Below are positions 1-10,017 of a stretch of DNA of 64,000 nucleotides, one piece after another; the stretch's first letter is position 1, and every line of letters starts with the position of its first letter. Origin of the DNA: Leptospira kanakyensis (GTDB lineage Bacteria; Spirochaetota; Leptospiria; Leptospirales; Leptospiraceae). Under the pieces are notes generated by a model. The model was not told where the DNA came from and made no database searches. It saw only the letters and a program-made list of their open reading frames with translations. The DNA lies in the NCBI RefSeq assembly GCF_004769235.1, contig NZ_RQFG01000019.1, forward strand, positions 620,001 through 684,000, read 5' to 3'. The translations under genes and the position numbers were made by a program.

Positions 1-1
1 C

Positions 2-601
2 CTTCGCCCTCTTATCTCTACGGGAGATAAAAAAGATACAAAATCCATCTCTCGTGAAGAAGCCATTCTTGTATCAAACTCAGGTCTTGTGACTATGTCT
101 GGTGGGAAATGGTCAACGTTCCGCAAAATGGCAGAAGACCTAACTGACAAACTCATTTCTGTGGGGAACCTTCCTTCTAAAATGAAATGTGTCACTGCCA
201 GTTTTGCTTTCCCTGGTGCCGAAGGATACTCCAAACATTTGGTCGCAAAAATCCAAACCATGTATGATCTCTCTTATGACACTGCGGTTCGTTTGGTGGA
301 TGCATACGGTGGAGAAGTATCTTTTATTTTAGGTAAAAATCCAAAGGAAATCAAAAAAGGCTCTGGATATTTCTTAGAAGAAATCAAACATTTTGTGAAA
401 AAGGAATTTGCACTTTCCGTTACCGATGTTCTATCCAGAAGATGGAGAGTTGTGTTTTTGGATTTAAAACTGGCGGAATCTCTCGCAGTTCCTGTCGCTA
501 GTGCACTCGCCAAAGAACTAGGTTGGAAGGAAGAAGAAAAAAAATCTTCCTTAAACGAACTGACAAGTCATATCAAAGATTTAAAGAAAACGATCGCCTG
601 A
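2..601 (+). CDS. glpD: Glycerol-3-phosphate dehydrogenase, C-terminal part (cut by window start)
   Basis: The reading frame is open from the window edge, so only the last ~199 residues are present; whole GlpD proteins are about 500-560 residues. The segment LVTMSGGKWSTFRKMAED matches the conserved motif near the end of the FAD-binding part of aerobic GlpD, and the rest matches the helical C-terminal domain of that family. GlpD oxidises glycerol-3-phosphate to dihydroxyacetone phosphate and passes electrons to the quinone pool at the inner membrane. It converges with the next gene, with only 7 bases between the stops. The family call is confident; the N-terminal FAD domain cannot be seen. Confidence 0.85.
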   Translation, partial: LRPLISTGDKKDTKSISREEAILVSNSGLVTMSGGKWSTFRKMAEDLTDKLISVGNLPSKMKCVTASFAFPGAEGYSKHLVAKIQTMYDLSYDTAVRLVDAYGGEVSFILGKNPKEIKKGSGYFLEEIKHFVKKEFALSVTDVLSRRWRVVFLDLKLAESLAVPVASALAKELGWKEEEKKSSLNELTSHIKDLKKTIA

Positions 602-608
602 TTTGTTT

Positions 609-1715
609 CTATTTCGGTTTGGGAAGTTCGTAATGATAAAAAGTTCTTCCCGATTCCTTTTCCTTTAGAACAAATAGAAAGTGCGTTTTAGGATTAAATA
701 CTTCAGAAAACTTAGTGCCGAGTTTTGTTTTGAAGTTTTCAAAGTCTTCATCGCCCACTTCGGCTCGTTTGAAAACCCAAGAAATATTTCTTTCGATACC
801 ACCCCCATCATAATAACTTAAGTTTAACTCCAAACCTTCTTCAGAAGATTGAAGGATGGTATAAGTTCCCACAATGGATGGTAAAAATCCCAACGGGTCA
901 CCTTCTCCATACATTTCGGAAAAACTAAAGGTTTGGTCGGCTTTAAAAAAAACAGGAAGGATGGTTCCTTGGTCATAAAAGGAAATGGTTCCCTTTTCAT
1001 TGGCAAATACCAATTGTTTGAATCCAGAAAAATGCCTTTCGGCTTTTCCAAATTGTTCAATGGTACGTTTGATTTTATCAAAGGACACCCAAGGATAAGA
1101 AACAAATTTTTCTTTTTGTATTTCACCAAACTGAACCTCGGAAATACAAACCCTACCAGTAGACCCCAAACCATGGGTTTCTAAAATTTCCAACCGAATG
1201 ACATTGCCATGAAACTTTGCATCTAAATCCAAAACTTGGAATCCCGATTTTCCAAATTTTGGTTTGGAAAGTTCTAGATCCACAGTAGAACCTAATTTTA
1301 ATTTAGATTTTAAATCATCTGTTTCCATCTCAAAAGAAGTAATTCGAATTTTTTTAACAGCATCGTTTGTTTTTAAATCGTTTGCACTTCTATGAAATCC
1401 ATTAAATATCTGTAAGGCGGAAAACTGAGAAAAAGAATTTAGATAAAGAGTAAATCCTGATCCAAATTCCTTGGCATTGGCACAAAATGCTGTCGAGACT
1501 TTATCATCCAATGAAAACTCGGGACTAAACCGCCATGGTTCTTCAGGATTTATTTGGCCGAGACTTTGTGTGCGAAGGTAATCTAATTGTTTTTCAGATG
1601 CTTTACAGTGAAAGAATATTGGAATCAAAAGAAATATGAAAAAAATGCTAAAAATGGATTTGGAATTTGGGAACAATAAAGAAGAAGGAGAAGCTGGTAA
1701 TTGGTTCAGACCCAT
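609..1715 (-). CDS. Putative lipoprotein with a possible discoidin/NADase-type glycan-binding domain
   Basis: The 368-residue product has a hydrophobic signal ending in IPIFFHC, a plausible spirochaetal lipobox with the lipid-bearing Cys near residue 38. The middle (about residues 90-200) has a beta-sandwich-like pattern ending in GRVCISEVQFGE. That tail resembles the last strand of F5/8-type C or NADase-type glycan-binding domains, where 'I.EI.F' is typical. The remainder is not recognised. The start is the only ATG before the signal. It lies just downstream of rpoD on the same strand and converges with glpD. The export call is good; the domain call is an inference. Confidence 0.6.
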   Translation of the reverse strand: MGLNQLPASPSSLLFPNSKSIFSIFFIFLLIPIFFHCKASEKQLDYLRTQSLGQINPEEPWRFSPEFSLDDKVSTAFCANAKEFGSGFTLYLNSFSQFSALQIFNGFHRSANDLKTNDAVKKIRITSFEMETDDLKSKLKLGSTVDLELSKPKFGKSGFQVLDLDAKFHGNVIRLEILETHGLGSTGRVCISEVQFGEIQKEKFVSYPWVSFDKIKRTIEQFGKAERHFSGFKQLVFANEKGTISFYDQGTILPVFFKADQTFSFSEMYGEGDPLGFLPSIVGTYTILQSSEEGLELNLSYYDGGGIERNISWVFKRAEVGDEDFENFKTKLGTKFSEVFNPKTHFLFVLKEKESGRTFYHYELPKPK

Positions 1716-1771
1716 GGACTTTCAAACCATGGATCCGAACGAAACTTCGATCAAGCGAAAAACAATTTCTA

Positions 1772-3544
1772 TTAATCGATATAATCTTTGAGTTTTTTAG
1801 ATCTACTTGGGTGGCGGAGTCTTCGTAGTGCTTTTGCTTCAATCTGACGAATCCTTTCCCGAGTCACCTTAAACTGATAACCCACCTCTTCCAATGTTTG
1901 TGCATACCCATCATCCAAACCGAATCGCATCCGAATGACCTTTTGCTCCCGAGCGGGAAGGGTTTGTAAAACCTGACGGATTTGTTCTGAAAGGATAGAA
2001 GACGCGGCTGAGTTTAGTGGAGAGATGACTTCTTTGTCTTCGATAAAATCTCCGAGTTCCGAATCTTCTTCTGAACCCACAGGAATCTCAAGAGAGATTG
2101 GTTCCCGAGCCACGTTTTTCACAGCCTTTACTTTCTGCACGGGCCAGCCGAGTCGTTCTGCAATTTCATCATTGGATGGATCGCGACCAAACTCTTGGAC
2201 AAAGAGTCTTGTTTCTCGAATCACTTTGTTCACTTGTTCAATCATATGAACAGGAACACGGATGGTTCTTGCTTGGTCAGAGATCGCACGAGTGATGGCT
2301 TGTCTGATCCACCAAGTGGCGTAAGTAGAAAATTTATAACCTTTTTTGTATTCGAATTTATCAACAGCACGGATAAGACCGATGTTTCCTTCTTGAATCA
2401 AATCGAAGAAATGCATCCCACGGTTGGCATAACGTTTTGCAATGGAGACCACCAAACGAAGGTTTGCTCGCACAAGTTCTCTTTTGGCTTGGGCAATTTC
2501 TCTTTCGCCTTTGATGATTTTTTCACCCCAGTCTTTGATTTCCCCAACAGGAGAACCAGCTTCCTGTTCCATACGACGGAGTTTTCTTTCGTTGTTACGA
2601 ATGTCTTTGATGACTTCTCTGACTTCATCAATATCACAACCCATCATCTTTTCGATTTCATCTAGGTTTTCATTTTTTTCGATGAAACGGTTGAGGGCTT
2701 TGATTTCACGAACATCATGTCCGTATTTGGCTTTGATTTTAAGGAAATGTTTTTCGATTTCCTTAACTCGGAAAACCATTGATTTGATCTTTTGAGAGAT
2801 CTTTTGGATTTCTTTTTGAGAGACTCCAATTTTGCGAATGGCTTCGTCAATTTTACCAGTGGATAAATCAATTTTTTCTTTGAGTTCTTTGAACTTCTTA
2901 GAGTTCTCAGAATATTTACGAATTCGGTTTGTGGATTCGTTGAGAACTTTTTCATCCTGTTGGATGAGTTCCATGTTTTCAAAAAATACTTTTTCTAATT
3001 TGTCCGCTTGCTCTTGGTTGAGAGCGTACATTTTGTCCACTTTCACTAAGTCATAAACTTTGATTTTTTTAGATTTAATTTTAGGAATTAGTTTCGCAAA
3101 GTTTTGGCGTAGTATTGAAGAACTAAGGATTGTTTCTTCAATTATTTTTTCACCCTTCTCAATCCGTTTGGCAAGAAACACTTCTGTTTCACCAGAGATA
3201 AGAGATACTTTACCAATTTCTTTTAAATAAAGGCGAATCGGGTCTTCGGAACTAGAAGAAACACTGGACTCTCTTTTTTTACGTGCAGGTTTCTCTTTTG
3301 TTTCTTTTGTGGATTCTTCTTTTGTAGTTGTGAGGGAACTAGATTCTTCCAATGATTTTTTGGAATACTCTTCTACAATTTCGATCCCCATTTCGTGTAA
3401 CAAAGTAAAGACATCATCAATCTTTTCGGAATTTAAAATTTTATCCGGAAGTATTTCATTGATTTCATCATAAGATACCTCTCGATTTGCTTTTCCGATC
3501 GAGATGATCTTTTGTACTTCTGGTAGGCTTGCTAGATTTTCCAT
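1772..3544 (-). CDS. rpoD: Primary sigma factor RpoD (sigma-70)
   Basis: The 590-residue product has the layout of a primary sigma factor: region 1.1 at about residues 1-60, an acidic/Ser/Lys linker, region 1.2 starting [11 protein letters not shown] at 101, a charged coiled non-conserved region (about 140-350), region 2 from [10 protein letters not shown] at 357 with the -10-recognition segment [15 protein letters not shown], region 3, and region 4 from [14 protein letters not shown] at 529 with the -35-recognition helix [18 protein letters not shown]. It directs RNA polymerase to housekeeping promoters. The ATG has an AGAGG ribosome-binding site 4-5 bases upstream. It is last in the rpsU-yqeY-dnaG-rpoD order, 16 bases after dnaG. 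Confidence 0.97.
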   Translation of the reverse strand: MENLASLPEVQKIISIGKANREVSYDEINEILPDKILNSEKIDDVFTLLHEMGIEIVEEYSKKSLEESSSLTTTKEESTKETKEKPARKKRESSVSSSSEDPIRLYLKEIGKVSLISGETEVFLAKRIEKGEKIIEETILSSSILRQNFAKLIPKIKSKKIKVYDLVKVDKMYALNQEQADKLEKVFFENMELIQQDEKVLNESTNRIRKYSENSKKFKELKEKIDLSTGKIDEAIRKIGVSQKEIQKISQKIKSMVFRVKEIEKHFLKIKAKYGHDVREIKALNRFIEKNENLDEIEKMMGCDIDEVREVIKDIRNNERKLRRMEQEAGSPVGEIKDWGEKIIKGEREIAQAKRELVRANLRLVVSIAKRYANRGMHFFDLIQEGNIGLIRAVDKFEYKKGYKFSTYATWWIRQAITRAISDQARTIRVPVHMIEQVNKVIRETRLFVQEFGRDPSNDEIAERLGWPVQKVKAVKNVAREPISLEIPVGSEEDSELGDFIEDKEVISPLNSAASSILSEQIRQVLQTLPAREQKVIRMRFGLDDGYAQTLEEVGYQFKVTRERIRQIEAKALRRLRHPSRSKKLKDYID

Positions 3545-3560
3545 TCTACCTCTATCCTCT

Positions 3561-5372
3561 TTATACTTCTAACGTTTGGATCGTTCGGAGATACACGGAT
3601 CTCTTATTTTTTTCACTTTTTAAGAGTGAAAGTTCTGACAAAAGATTGTTCTTTTCTTCAATCGTTAAGTCAGGTTTGGCCATCTCTTTGACAAGTTCTT
3701 CCATCCTTGCGTCATCCAACAAATCCGCATGGTAAAGAAACATCCCTTTAAATAATCCTGGTGACGTCGATTCATCGGCCGTAAAATGTTCGGCGATCAT
3801 TCCCAGGTATTCCGAAGGAATCTCTTCCCTCGAAAGAATTTCTGCAGCTGTTAGGTTCTCATTCTGCAAATACTTCGTATATAAATAGTCCCAAAGAAAA
3901 GCGGATACTTCATCTCGAAACTCGAGTGACAACAAATCATCAGCGAAACTAAACAGTTCCAAATTCTGAATGAGCATTGCGATCATCTTACGTTCACAAA
4001 CCAAAACGGGAGAAAGTTTCCCTGGTTTGGCCAGTGTCCGTTCTTTTTTAGTATCGACCGCAGAGGGGGTCGAAGTTACACCCGGCTTGCCACGAAAATC
4101 CTGAAAAAGAGAAGAAAAAGAGAGTCCGAGCTGGCGTGCCCCCTCTTCTAAATAGACCTGTTTGTCCGTTTCTTTTTCCATCGGTTTCAGGAATTCGAAG
4201 AGTTTTTTGACACCTGCCTGTTTTTCCTCAGCCAAGGAAGATGGACCCGCACCACCCAGGATCTCACGGATCATAAATTGGGAAGCAGGAGCCGCCCCTT
4301 CCAGTAAATCTCTAATTTCTTGTTTGTTATGATGGAGGGAATAATCAAAAGGATCCTTTCCTTCTGGGATATGACATACCTTTACCACCACTCCTTCTTT
4401 CGAAAGGAGATTCACGGCACGAAAGGCACCTTTGGTTCCTGCTTTATCAGAATCCATCATGAGGTACACTTTGTCCGCCATATTTTTTAAGATCCGAACA
4501 TGGCCTTCTGTAAATCCAGTTCCAAGAGGAGCAACCACAAACTCGATCCCTTTACGAAAGAGTCCAATGGCATCAAACACACCTTCGACGATGACAGCTT
4601 CTCTTGTTTTACGGATGCTGTCTTGGCTCAAATTCAAATTATAAAACGTACGACTTTTGTCGTAAATAAGGGAGTTCGGACTATTGATGTATTTTGCTTC
4701 TTCCGATTCACCGAGAATCCTACCGGAAAAGGCAATCACTCTCCCCCGAGTATCAATGACCGGAAACATAATGCGACTTCTAAAGAAATCATAAGGATCT
4801 CTATTTTGGTCTTGTCTTTTGAGAAGACCTAACTGCTCACCTAACTTAACTTCGGCTTCTGTTTTGAACAGGTCTTGTCGTAAATTTCCAAATCCAGGAA
4901 GTCCAAACCCTATTTTAAAAACCTTTAAATCCTCTGTATACATCCCTCGTGATTCTAAATATTTTAGAGCCACTTCACCGGCACTGGTATTTAAATTTCT
5001 TTGAAAGTATTCCAATGCTTTTTGTGAAACTTGGTAGAGAGCTTCCTTTTTACGTTCAGATTCTTCCTCTTCTTTGGTTCTTTCCACAAGAGGAATTCCA
5101 GAATAATCAGAAAGGATTTCTAAAGATTTGAGAAAGTCTACCTTTTGGTAGTCCATCACAAATCGAAACAAATCACCGGATGCTTTACATCCAAAACAGT
5201 GATAGAATCCACCTTCCGCGTTTACATTGAAAGATGGAGTTTTTTCATTGTGGAAGGGGCAAATGCCTACAAGGTTTCTTCCCATACGACGTAAGGGAAC
5301 AAATCGGTTGATATAGGAATCAATGGAGACTTCTCTGCGAACTCTTTCTTTAAAACTTTGGTAAGGATTCAC
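3561..5372 (-). CDS. dnaG: DNA primase DnaG
   Basis: The 603-residue protein has an N-terminal CHC2 zinc finger (C38, H41, C59, C62). The primase core and Toprim domain follow, with the acidic motifs [12 protein letters not shown] (about residue 256) and [13 protein letters not shown]. The C-terminal DnaB-interaction region is weakly conserved. DnaG lays down RNA primers at the replication fork. The start reads GTG (product [10 protein letters not shown]) with a weak ribosome-binding site, consistent with translation coupled to the preceding yqeY, whose stop is 12 bases away. It sits between yqeY and rpoD in the macromolecular-synthesis operon. Confidence 0.96.
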   Translation of the reverse strand: MNPYQSFKERVRREVSIDSYINRFVPLRRMGRNLVGICPFHNEKTPSFNVNAEGGFYHCFGCKASGDLFRFVMDYQKVDFLKSLEILSDYSGIPLVERTKEEEESERKKEALYQVSQKALEYFQRNLNTSAGEVALKYLESRGMYTEDLKVFKIGFGLPGFGNLRQDLFKTEAEVKLGEQLGLLKRQDQNRDPYDFFRSRIMFPVIDTRGRVIAFSGRILGESEEAKYINSPNSLIYDKSRTFYNLNLSQDSIRKTREAVIVEGVFDAIGLFRKGIEFVVAPLGTGFTEGHVRILKNMADKVYLMMDSDKAGTKGAFRAVNLLSKEGVVVKVCHIPEGKDPFDYSLHHNKQEIRDLLEGAAPASQFMIREILGGAGPSSLAEEKQAGVKKLFEFLKPMEKETDKQVYLEEGARQLGLSFSSLFQDFRGKPGVTSTPSAVDTKKERTLAKPGKLSPVLVCERKMIAMLIQNLELFSFADDLLSLEFRDEVSAFLWDYLYTKYLQNENLTAAEILSREEIPSEYLGMIAEHFTADESTSPGLFKGMFLYHADLLDDARMEELVKEMAKPDLTIEEKNNLLSELSLLKSEKNKRSVYLRTIQTLEV

Positions 5373-5384
5373 AGTGTAACAGTA

Positions 5385-5840
5385 TTAACGGACGCTAAGT
5401 GCTTGTTTAACGAGGGAGGATACCTTGGAGCCGTCTATATTTTGTCCTTTAAATTTTGCCATTACTTTACCCATCACCTTTCCCATATCCTGGGCTCCGC
5501 TCACATTCAATTCCACAATGGCTTCGTTGACTGCGATTGAGATTTCTTCTTCGGAGACTTCTTTTGGAATATAACGAGAGATGACTTCTGCTTCCTGAAT
5601 TTCTTTACTCGATAGATCAGGACGATTGGCTTTGTCATATTCAACAGCCGTGTCCTTTCTTCGTTTGAAATTGGATTTAAGGATCTGCATCACAGCAGTA
5701 TCCGTCAGCTCGGAAGCACCGGTTTTGGTTAATTCATATTGAATTTCTGCTTTGATGAGACGCAAAGTGCCGAGGACGGTTTCATCCTTGGCCTTTAATG
5801 CCGTTTTTAGATCGGTACTGATCGTCTCTTGCAGGGTCAT
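5385..5840 (-). CDS. yqeY: GatB/YqeY family protein
   Basis: A 151-residue protein matching YqeY along its whole length: N-terminal LQETISTDLKTALKAKDE, then LRLIKAEIQYELTKTG, and a C-terminal GAQDMGKVMGKVMAKFKG. The fold is shared with the tail domain of GatB/GatE amidotransferase subunits, which bind tRNA. The role of free YqeY is not firmly known. Its location between rpsU and dnaG is common in bacteria. Confidence 0.92.
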   Translation of the reverse strand: MTLQETISTDLKTALKAKDETVLGTLRLIKAEIQYELTKTGASELTDTAVMQILKSNFKRRKDTAVEYDKANRPDLSSKEIQEAEVISRYIPKEVSEEEISIAVNEAIVELNVSGAQDMGKVMGKVMAKFKGQNIDGSKVSSLVKQALSVR

Positions 5841-5859
5841 TGGAAAACCAGCTTAAAGA

Positions 5860-6084
5860 TTAAAGTTTATCTTTTTTAGCGAATAATCTTTTCTTTTTGT
5901 CTCGTTTGCGTTTTGCCGCTTCGACAGCCTTCTTTTTCACAACACTAGGCTTTTCGAAGTATTCACGGCGTTTGATTTCGCTCATGATACCAGCATTCGC
6001 ACAATCTCTTTTGAATCTACGAAGCGCCGCCTCGATAGATTCCCCTTCTTTTAAATAAATCCCTACTTGTGGGGTCATAGACAA
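5860..6084 (-). CDS. rpsU: 30S ribosomal protein S21
   Basis: A 74-residue basic protein with the S21 core VGIYLKEGESIEAALRRFKRDC and a Lys/Arg-rich tail (KKKRLFAKKDK). It belongs to the small ribosomal subunit and aids initiation. Two starts are possible. The TTG at 6084 has an AAGGA seven bases upstream, whereas the ATG at 6078 would sit 13 bases from it, so the TTG is preferred. It is the first gene of rpsU-yqeY-dnaG-rpoD, preceded by a promoter-like sequence. Confidence 0.95.
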   Translation of the reverse strand: MSMTPQVGIYLKEGESIEAALRRFKRDCANAGIMSEIKRREYFEKPSVVKKKAVEAAKRKRDKKKRLFAKKDKL

Positions 6085-6118
6085 ACAACTGTCCTTTTGT
6101 AAAAATGGTCTAGTTTTG

Positions 6119-6148
6119 ACGGTATCGGAAACCGCCCTGATTTGTCAA
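6119..6148 (-). promoter_or_regulatory. Candidate sigma-70 promoter of the rpsU operon
   Basis: On the minus strand a perfect TTGACA (6148-6143) is followed after 18 bases by TACCGT (6124-6119), a weak -10. It lies about 35 bases upstream of the rpsU start. The -35 is convincing; the -10 is poor, so this is a candidate only. Confidence 0.4.
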
Positions 6149-6165
6149 TTCAGCCGAAAAACTAA

Positions 6166-6990
6166 TCAGAAATTTTCGATGAAAATCGAAGAAAATCGGG
6201 AATCATCGGCCAAAACATCCCTGTCGATAGGGAAAATCTTCAGTTTATAGTCCAAAATCAAATGTTTGGATGGAAAGTAAAGCGATCCAAACCTTTGGTT
6301 GGCTCCATCCAATGTCTCTCCTGGACAAAATAAAAAATAAGACCTTGGATTCAGTTGGAAATTGAATTCGTTTTCCCGAGTTTCTTTGTGGAGGGTGGCT
6401 GTGACTTCTCTTAGAATCTCTTGGCTTTTCACCACTCCCATGGGTTTGAAAAAAGGAGAAAGGTCTTGGAGGTGAAAGAAGGCAATGACTCCTGATTGGA
6501 TCTCACCCGAAAAGGATCTTTCCATTTTTTTGCGGATGGGTGCGGTGATGGTTTGGAAATCGAGAAGGTTCTTTTCTCGCATGGAGATCCCAGTGGCACA
6601 AAAGGTCAAAACTTGGTTGGATAGATCTTCCCAATTTCTTTTAGAAAGTTCTGGTTCTATTTCCTGGACCACAAGGACAAAAACAGGCACCTCTCCCTCG
6701 GGAAGGCGTAGGATATTGATTTTTAAATCTTTTCCTCTTTCGGTAAATGTTCCGAGAGGTTTTGGTTCCATAAATTCCAAACCACGAACCAGTTCCGTTA
6801 GTTTTTCCGAAACGAGACCCCGTAGCCAATCTTCTTTTTCTGTCCTGCCAAATTCAAAAACGATTTCACCGGCGAGATAAACCCAACCCAAAAGGGCTCC
6901 CACACTGGCAAAACTAATGCCGAGCCTTCTCGAATGGTAATCTGTCATTTGCATGGAAGGAGAAGTATTTACATGAATTGGATCTGTCAT
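6166..6990 (-). CDS. Conserved protein with a degenerate GGDEF-like domain (inferred)
   Basis: A 274-residue protein of no firm family. Residues about 20-40 hold a short hydrophobic stretch (SFASVGALLGWVYLAGEIVF) that may anchor or pack internally. The C-terminal half has the order of elements seen in GGDEF domains: a strand GVIAFFHLQDLSPFF in the metal-binding-strand position, a helix EILREVTATLHKETREN, and LNPRSYFLFCPGETLDGA where active enzymes have GGDEF followed by 'LLPG'. The catalytic GG(D/E)EF signature is absent, so it would not make cyclic di-GMP. It lies upstream of rpsU on the same strand and is divergent from fbp. Confidence 0.45.
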   Translation of the reverse strand: MTDPIHVNTSPSMQMTDYHSRRLGISFASVGALLGWVYLAGEIVFEFGRTEKEDWLRGLVSEKLTELVRGLEFMEPKPLGTFTERGKDLKINILRLPEGEVPVFVLVVQEIEPELSKRNWEDLSNQVLTFCATGISMREKNLLDFQTITAPIRKKMERSFSGEIQSGVIAFFHLQDLSPFFKPMGVVKSQEILREVTATLHKETRENEFNFQLNPRSYFLFCPGETLDGANQRFGSLYFPSKHLILDYKLKIFPIDRDVLADDSRFSSIFIENF

Positions 6991-7095
6991 TGGAACCTAG
7001 TTTTAGTATCGGCTGGCACCAAGCCAATCAAAAGGAGAAAGGATTGCTCCTGGAGTTATCCCCCCAAAATGGAGTAAAAACCACTCGGGGAACCT

Positions 7096-8130
7096 GTGAA
7101 CGCAACACCGAAACAAAAAAAACTCATCTCTCTATCGCAATTCATTCTAGAAGAGCAACTCAAAATCCCTCATGCCTCCGGAGAATTTACAGCTCTACTC
7201 AGCCATCTCGTTTATGCTGCCAAAATCGTCGGTCGCGAAGTGAGAAAGGCCGGACTTTTGGATGATATCCTTGGTGCCACAGAAGATACCAATGTCCAAG
7301 GCGAAACCCAAATGAAATTGGACCAATACGCGGACAACGCCTTCAACCAGTCCCTTAAAATTTGTGGCCACCTTTGTGTCCTTGCCAGTGAAGAACACGA
7401 ACACATCATCCCAATTCCTGGTGGTTACAATATGGGAAAGTACACTATGGCCATTGATCCCCTAGACGGATCTTCCAATATTGACACCAATGTTTCCATC
7501 GGAACCATTTTCTCCATCCACCAAAGACTAGAACCAAATTCCAAAGAACCAGGTGGCGAACGCGACCTCTTACAACAAGGCCATTTGCAACGTTGTGCTG
7601 GTTATATCATCTACGGATCCTCTACCATGCTCGTACTTTCGACAGGAAAGGGAGTTTCCGGATTTACCTTAGATCCAAGTGTGGGGGAATTTTTACTCTC
7701 TCACCCCAATATGCAAATGCCGATCTCCGGTGATATTTACTCTGCCAATGAAGGAAATGCCTCCTATTGGTCTCCAGAAGTACAGGCCTACCTCCAAAAG
7801 ATCAAGTCCATCGAAGGCGGAAAAAAACCCAAAACCGCGCGTTACATCGGGTCACTCGTAGCAGATTTCCATAGAAACCTTTTGAAAGGTGGGATTTTCC
7901 TCTATCCGAACGATACGAAGTCATCCAAATATCCCAATGGAAAATTACGACTCTTGTACGAAGCAGCACCAATGGCCTACATTGCCGAACAAGCAGGTGG
8001 GATGGCAGTGACTGTGAAAGGTGAGCGGATCCTTGACCTCACACCAAAAGAACTTCATGAAAGAACAACGCTCATTATTGGAAGTAAGAAGGAAGTAGAA
8101 GAATTCCTTACATTCATTCCTAAGGCATAA
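7096..8130 (+). CDS. fbp: Fructose-1,6-bisphosphatase, class I
   Basis: The 344-residue enzyme has the class I signature GKYTMAIDPLDGSSNID (metal-binding DPLDGSSN), the substrate-binding YIGSLVADFHRN and the C-terminal LYEAAPMAYIAEQAGG. It hydrolyses fructose-1,6-bisphosphate to fructose-6-phosphate in gluconeogenesis, which fits an organism that lives on fatty acids rather than sugars. The start is GTG at 7096, with GGGGAA 4-5 bases upstream; no better in-frame ATG exists before the conserved region. Confidence 0.95.
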   Translation: MNATPKQKKLISLSQFILEEQLKIPHASGEFTALLSHLVYAAKIVGREVRKAGLLDDILGATEDTNVQGETQMKLDQYADNAFNQSLKICGHLCVLASEEHEHIIPIPGGYNMGKYTMAIDPLDGSSNIDTNVSIGTIFSIHQRLEPNSKEPGGERDLLQQGHLQRCAGYIIYGSSTMLVLSTGKGVSGFTLDPSVGEFLLSHPNMQMPISGDIYSANEGNASYWSPEVQAYLQKIKSIEGGKKPKTARYIGSLVADFHRNLLKGGIFLYPNDTKSSKYPNGKLRLLYEAAPMAYIAEQAGGMAVTVKGERILDLTPKELHERTTLIIGSKKEVEEFLTFIPKA

Positions 8131-8219
8131 TTTTCGATTCGGATCCAGAAATTTCTTTCAAAAGAAATCGCAATCGAGTAGTTTTGGCAGAATTAAAAGA
8201 TTTTAGGAGAAAACTTTCA

Positions 8220-8468
8220 ATGAATAAAAAACTACTCGTTTTAATTCTTGGTGTAACTATGGCTTCCGGACTTGCATTCTGCAAAAAAGAAGAGCCAGTT
8301 GTTGAAGAAAAAATCGAAACTGTTGAAGATGCAGCTAAAAAAGTAACTACAGAAGTAGAGAAAAAAGTTGATGCAGCTGTAAAAACTGCAGAAGCAGAAG
8401 CTAAAAAAGCAGCAACAGGCGCGATCAAAGACGCAACAAAAGACATTAAAAAACCAGCTGGTTTCTAA
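8220..8468 (+). CDS. Small Ala/Lys/Glu-rich lipoprotein
   Basis: The 82-residue product starts at ATG 8220, with AGGAGA nine bases upstream. The signal peptide ends in GLAFC, a good lipobox with Cys at about residue 21. The mature ~60 residues are almost entirely Ala, Lys, Glu, Thr and Val with heptad-like spacing (EDAAKKVTTEVEKKVDAA), so a long amphipathic helix or coiled coil on the membrane surface is expected, as in small structural lipoproteins. It is a single-gene unit followed by a strong terminator, which suggests high expression. No specific function can be assigned. Confidence 0.85.
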   Translation: MNKKLLVLILGVTMASGLAFCKKEEPVVEEKIETVEDAAKKVTTEVEKKVDAAVKTAEAEAKKAATGAIKDATKDIKKPAGF

Positions 8469-8492
8469 TCATCTTTTTTTCGTAAAAAGAAA

Positions 8493-8521
8493 AACCAACC
8501 GAAGTTTCGGTTGGTTTTTTT
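8493..8521 (+). terminator. Intrinsic terminator after the small lipoprotein gene
   Basis: CCAACCGAA (8495-8503) pairs with TTCGGTTGG (8506-8514), followed by a run of T to 8521. This is a classic rho-independent terminator 25 bases after the stop codon. Confidence 0.9.
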
Positions 8522-8627
8522 ATTTTAAAGGCAATCATTTCTAAAATTGCCGTTCTAATTTCTTTTTCTCCAATCTTAGGACTTTTCATCCACTAACAGT
8601 CACAGATGAAATTCCAAATTTATATCC

Positions 8628-9911
8628 CTAACTATCAGAATATTTTATCTTCGCATGGAGTTCTTCTTCCAATGCACATTTAGGATAGGTTCCCACATCC
8701 AAAGAAATTCCAATATGTCCAAAAGGATCTTGAGGGGAAATGATTCTTAAATCCCACCCGTTCACAATCCAAGGGCATTGGTAATTTTTATCACGACAAA
8801 GAATCTGTGCAGACTTTGGTTTGGGATAGGCCCAAGCAGAAGTTTGGAACTTACATTTGTTTTCAATTTCTGCGATGGTGCGAATTCTTTTGATGGCTTG
8901 ATCAAATTCTTTGAACCGACTGGTCATGGGATCGGCAAGGTCTTTTCGGAATAAGCCCTTCTCTGCATTGTAAGTAAACATCACGAGAAGTTTTTCCGAA
9001 ACATGTTCTTTATCCGAAGTTGTTTTTAAATTCTCTATGATATAACGAGCAATTTTTAAAGCATCGAGTGTCACTTCTGCTGTATCATCCGCATATTCAC
9101 CGGCTTCTTCTTCATCGTCGCTGGCATCATCTTCCATTCCACTTCCAGTCAAAAGATCTTGGTTGAGTTGGTGTTTGCGAAGATCCTCTACATTCACATT
9201 GGCAGGTGAAACTCCCGGAATTTCGAATCCATTGGAACCATGATTGTTAATCGCACTAATGACTTCTTCGGGGAGATTAAATTTTCTTGCGATTTCGAGA
9301 GAGAGCCCCACAGCAGAAGACAATGAAGAACCAAAAAAACTTTGTTTGTACAATCCTTCTTTAGATACAGAGATGTCGGCACAAAGACCAGCGAGGAAAC
9401 TAAATCGGTTCACCATTTTAAAACCGTATTTTTTTTGGATGACAGATCCTAAACTCAAAAGTCCAAAATCAGCAAGATGATTAAAAAATTCTTTATGGCT
9501 GAGTAAAATTCTAAAAAAAGACAAAGCAAGTGATTTCGAATAAAAAGAATTTTGAATGATCCCTTTGAGACTCGCCATCCTTTCCGCATTTTGTTCGTAT
9601 AAATGATAAATGAATTCATTGGACCTGTCTTCAATTCGACTGAGAATTGCTTTAGAAAGTACCATCCGAAGCATCCGCATCAGATCTTTCGACATTGCTA
9701 GTTTGAATGAAGGGATATAATTTCCTTCCATTCCCTCTAACTTCATTAAAATGTTTTCTTTGATCGCAACTTTTTCTTTGATTAAAATATTTCCATTTTT
9801 TCCGACAACAGGTTCACTGAGGGAAACTGATCCTAATAAATCATAATCCACTGCAAAATTTTTAAATTCATTGAATTCTAAGAATTCGATACCAGCATTC
9901 GTAATTTTCAT
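8628..9911 (-). CDS. HD-like signalling protein lacking the catalytic HD pair
   Basis: A 427-residue cytosolic protein. The middle (about residues 130-235) is helical and follows the order of an HD-GYP/HDOD domain (HKEFFNHLADFG, then FLAGLCADISVS, then LPEEVISAINNHGS). The metal-binding His-Asp pair and the HHE..DG.GYP motif are missing, so it is probably a binding or scaffold protein. An acidic linker (DDASDDEEEAGEYADDTAE) precedes a second helical part. The C-terminal ~75 residues carry four Cys (CKFQ, LCRDK, QCPW, KCALE) that could bind metal. It is divergent from pdhA. The family call is an inference from layout. Confidence 0.5.
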   Translation of the reverse strand: MKITNAGIEFLEFNEFKNFAVDYDLLGSVSLSEPVVGKNGNILIKEKVAIKENILMKLEGMEGNYIPSFKLAMSKDLMRMLRMVLSKAILSRIEDRSNEFIYHLYEQNAERMASLKGIIQNSFYSKSLALSFFRILLSHKEFFNHLADFGLLSLGSVIQKKYGFKMVNRFSFLAGLCADISVSKEGLYKQSFFGSSLSSAVGLSLEIARKFNLPEEVISAINNHGSNGFEIPGVSPANVNVEDLRKHQLNQDLLTGSGMEDDASDDEEEAGEYADDTAEVTLDALKIARYIIENLKTTSDKEHVSEKLLVMFTYNAEKGLFRKDLADPMTSRFKEFDQAIKRIRTIAEIENKCKFQTSAWAYPKPKSAQILCRDKNYQCPWIVNGWDLRIISPQDPFGHIGISLDVGTYPKCALEEELHAKIKYSDS

Positions 9912-10017
9912 AAGTATCCTATGGAAAGTGTCTCATAGAAGTCCCTTGGAGAGCAAGATTTTTGCTTTCCTTCTGCGTCTAAATAGTGTAGTTTTTTAGT
10001 CGTTTTGGAGGTTCTCG

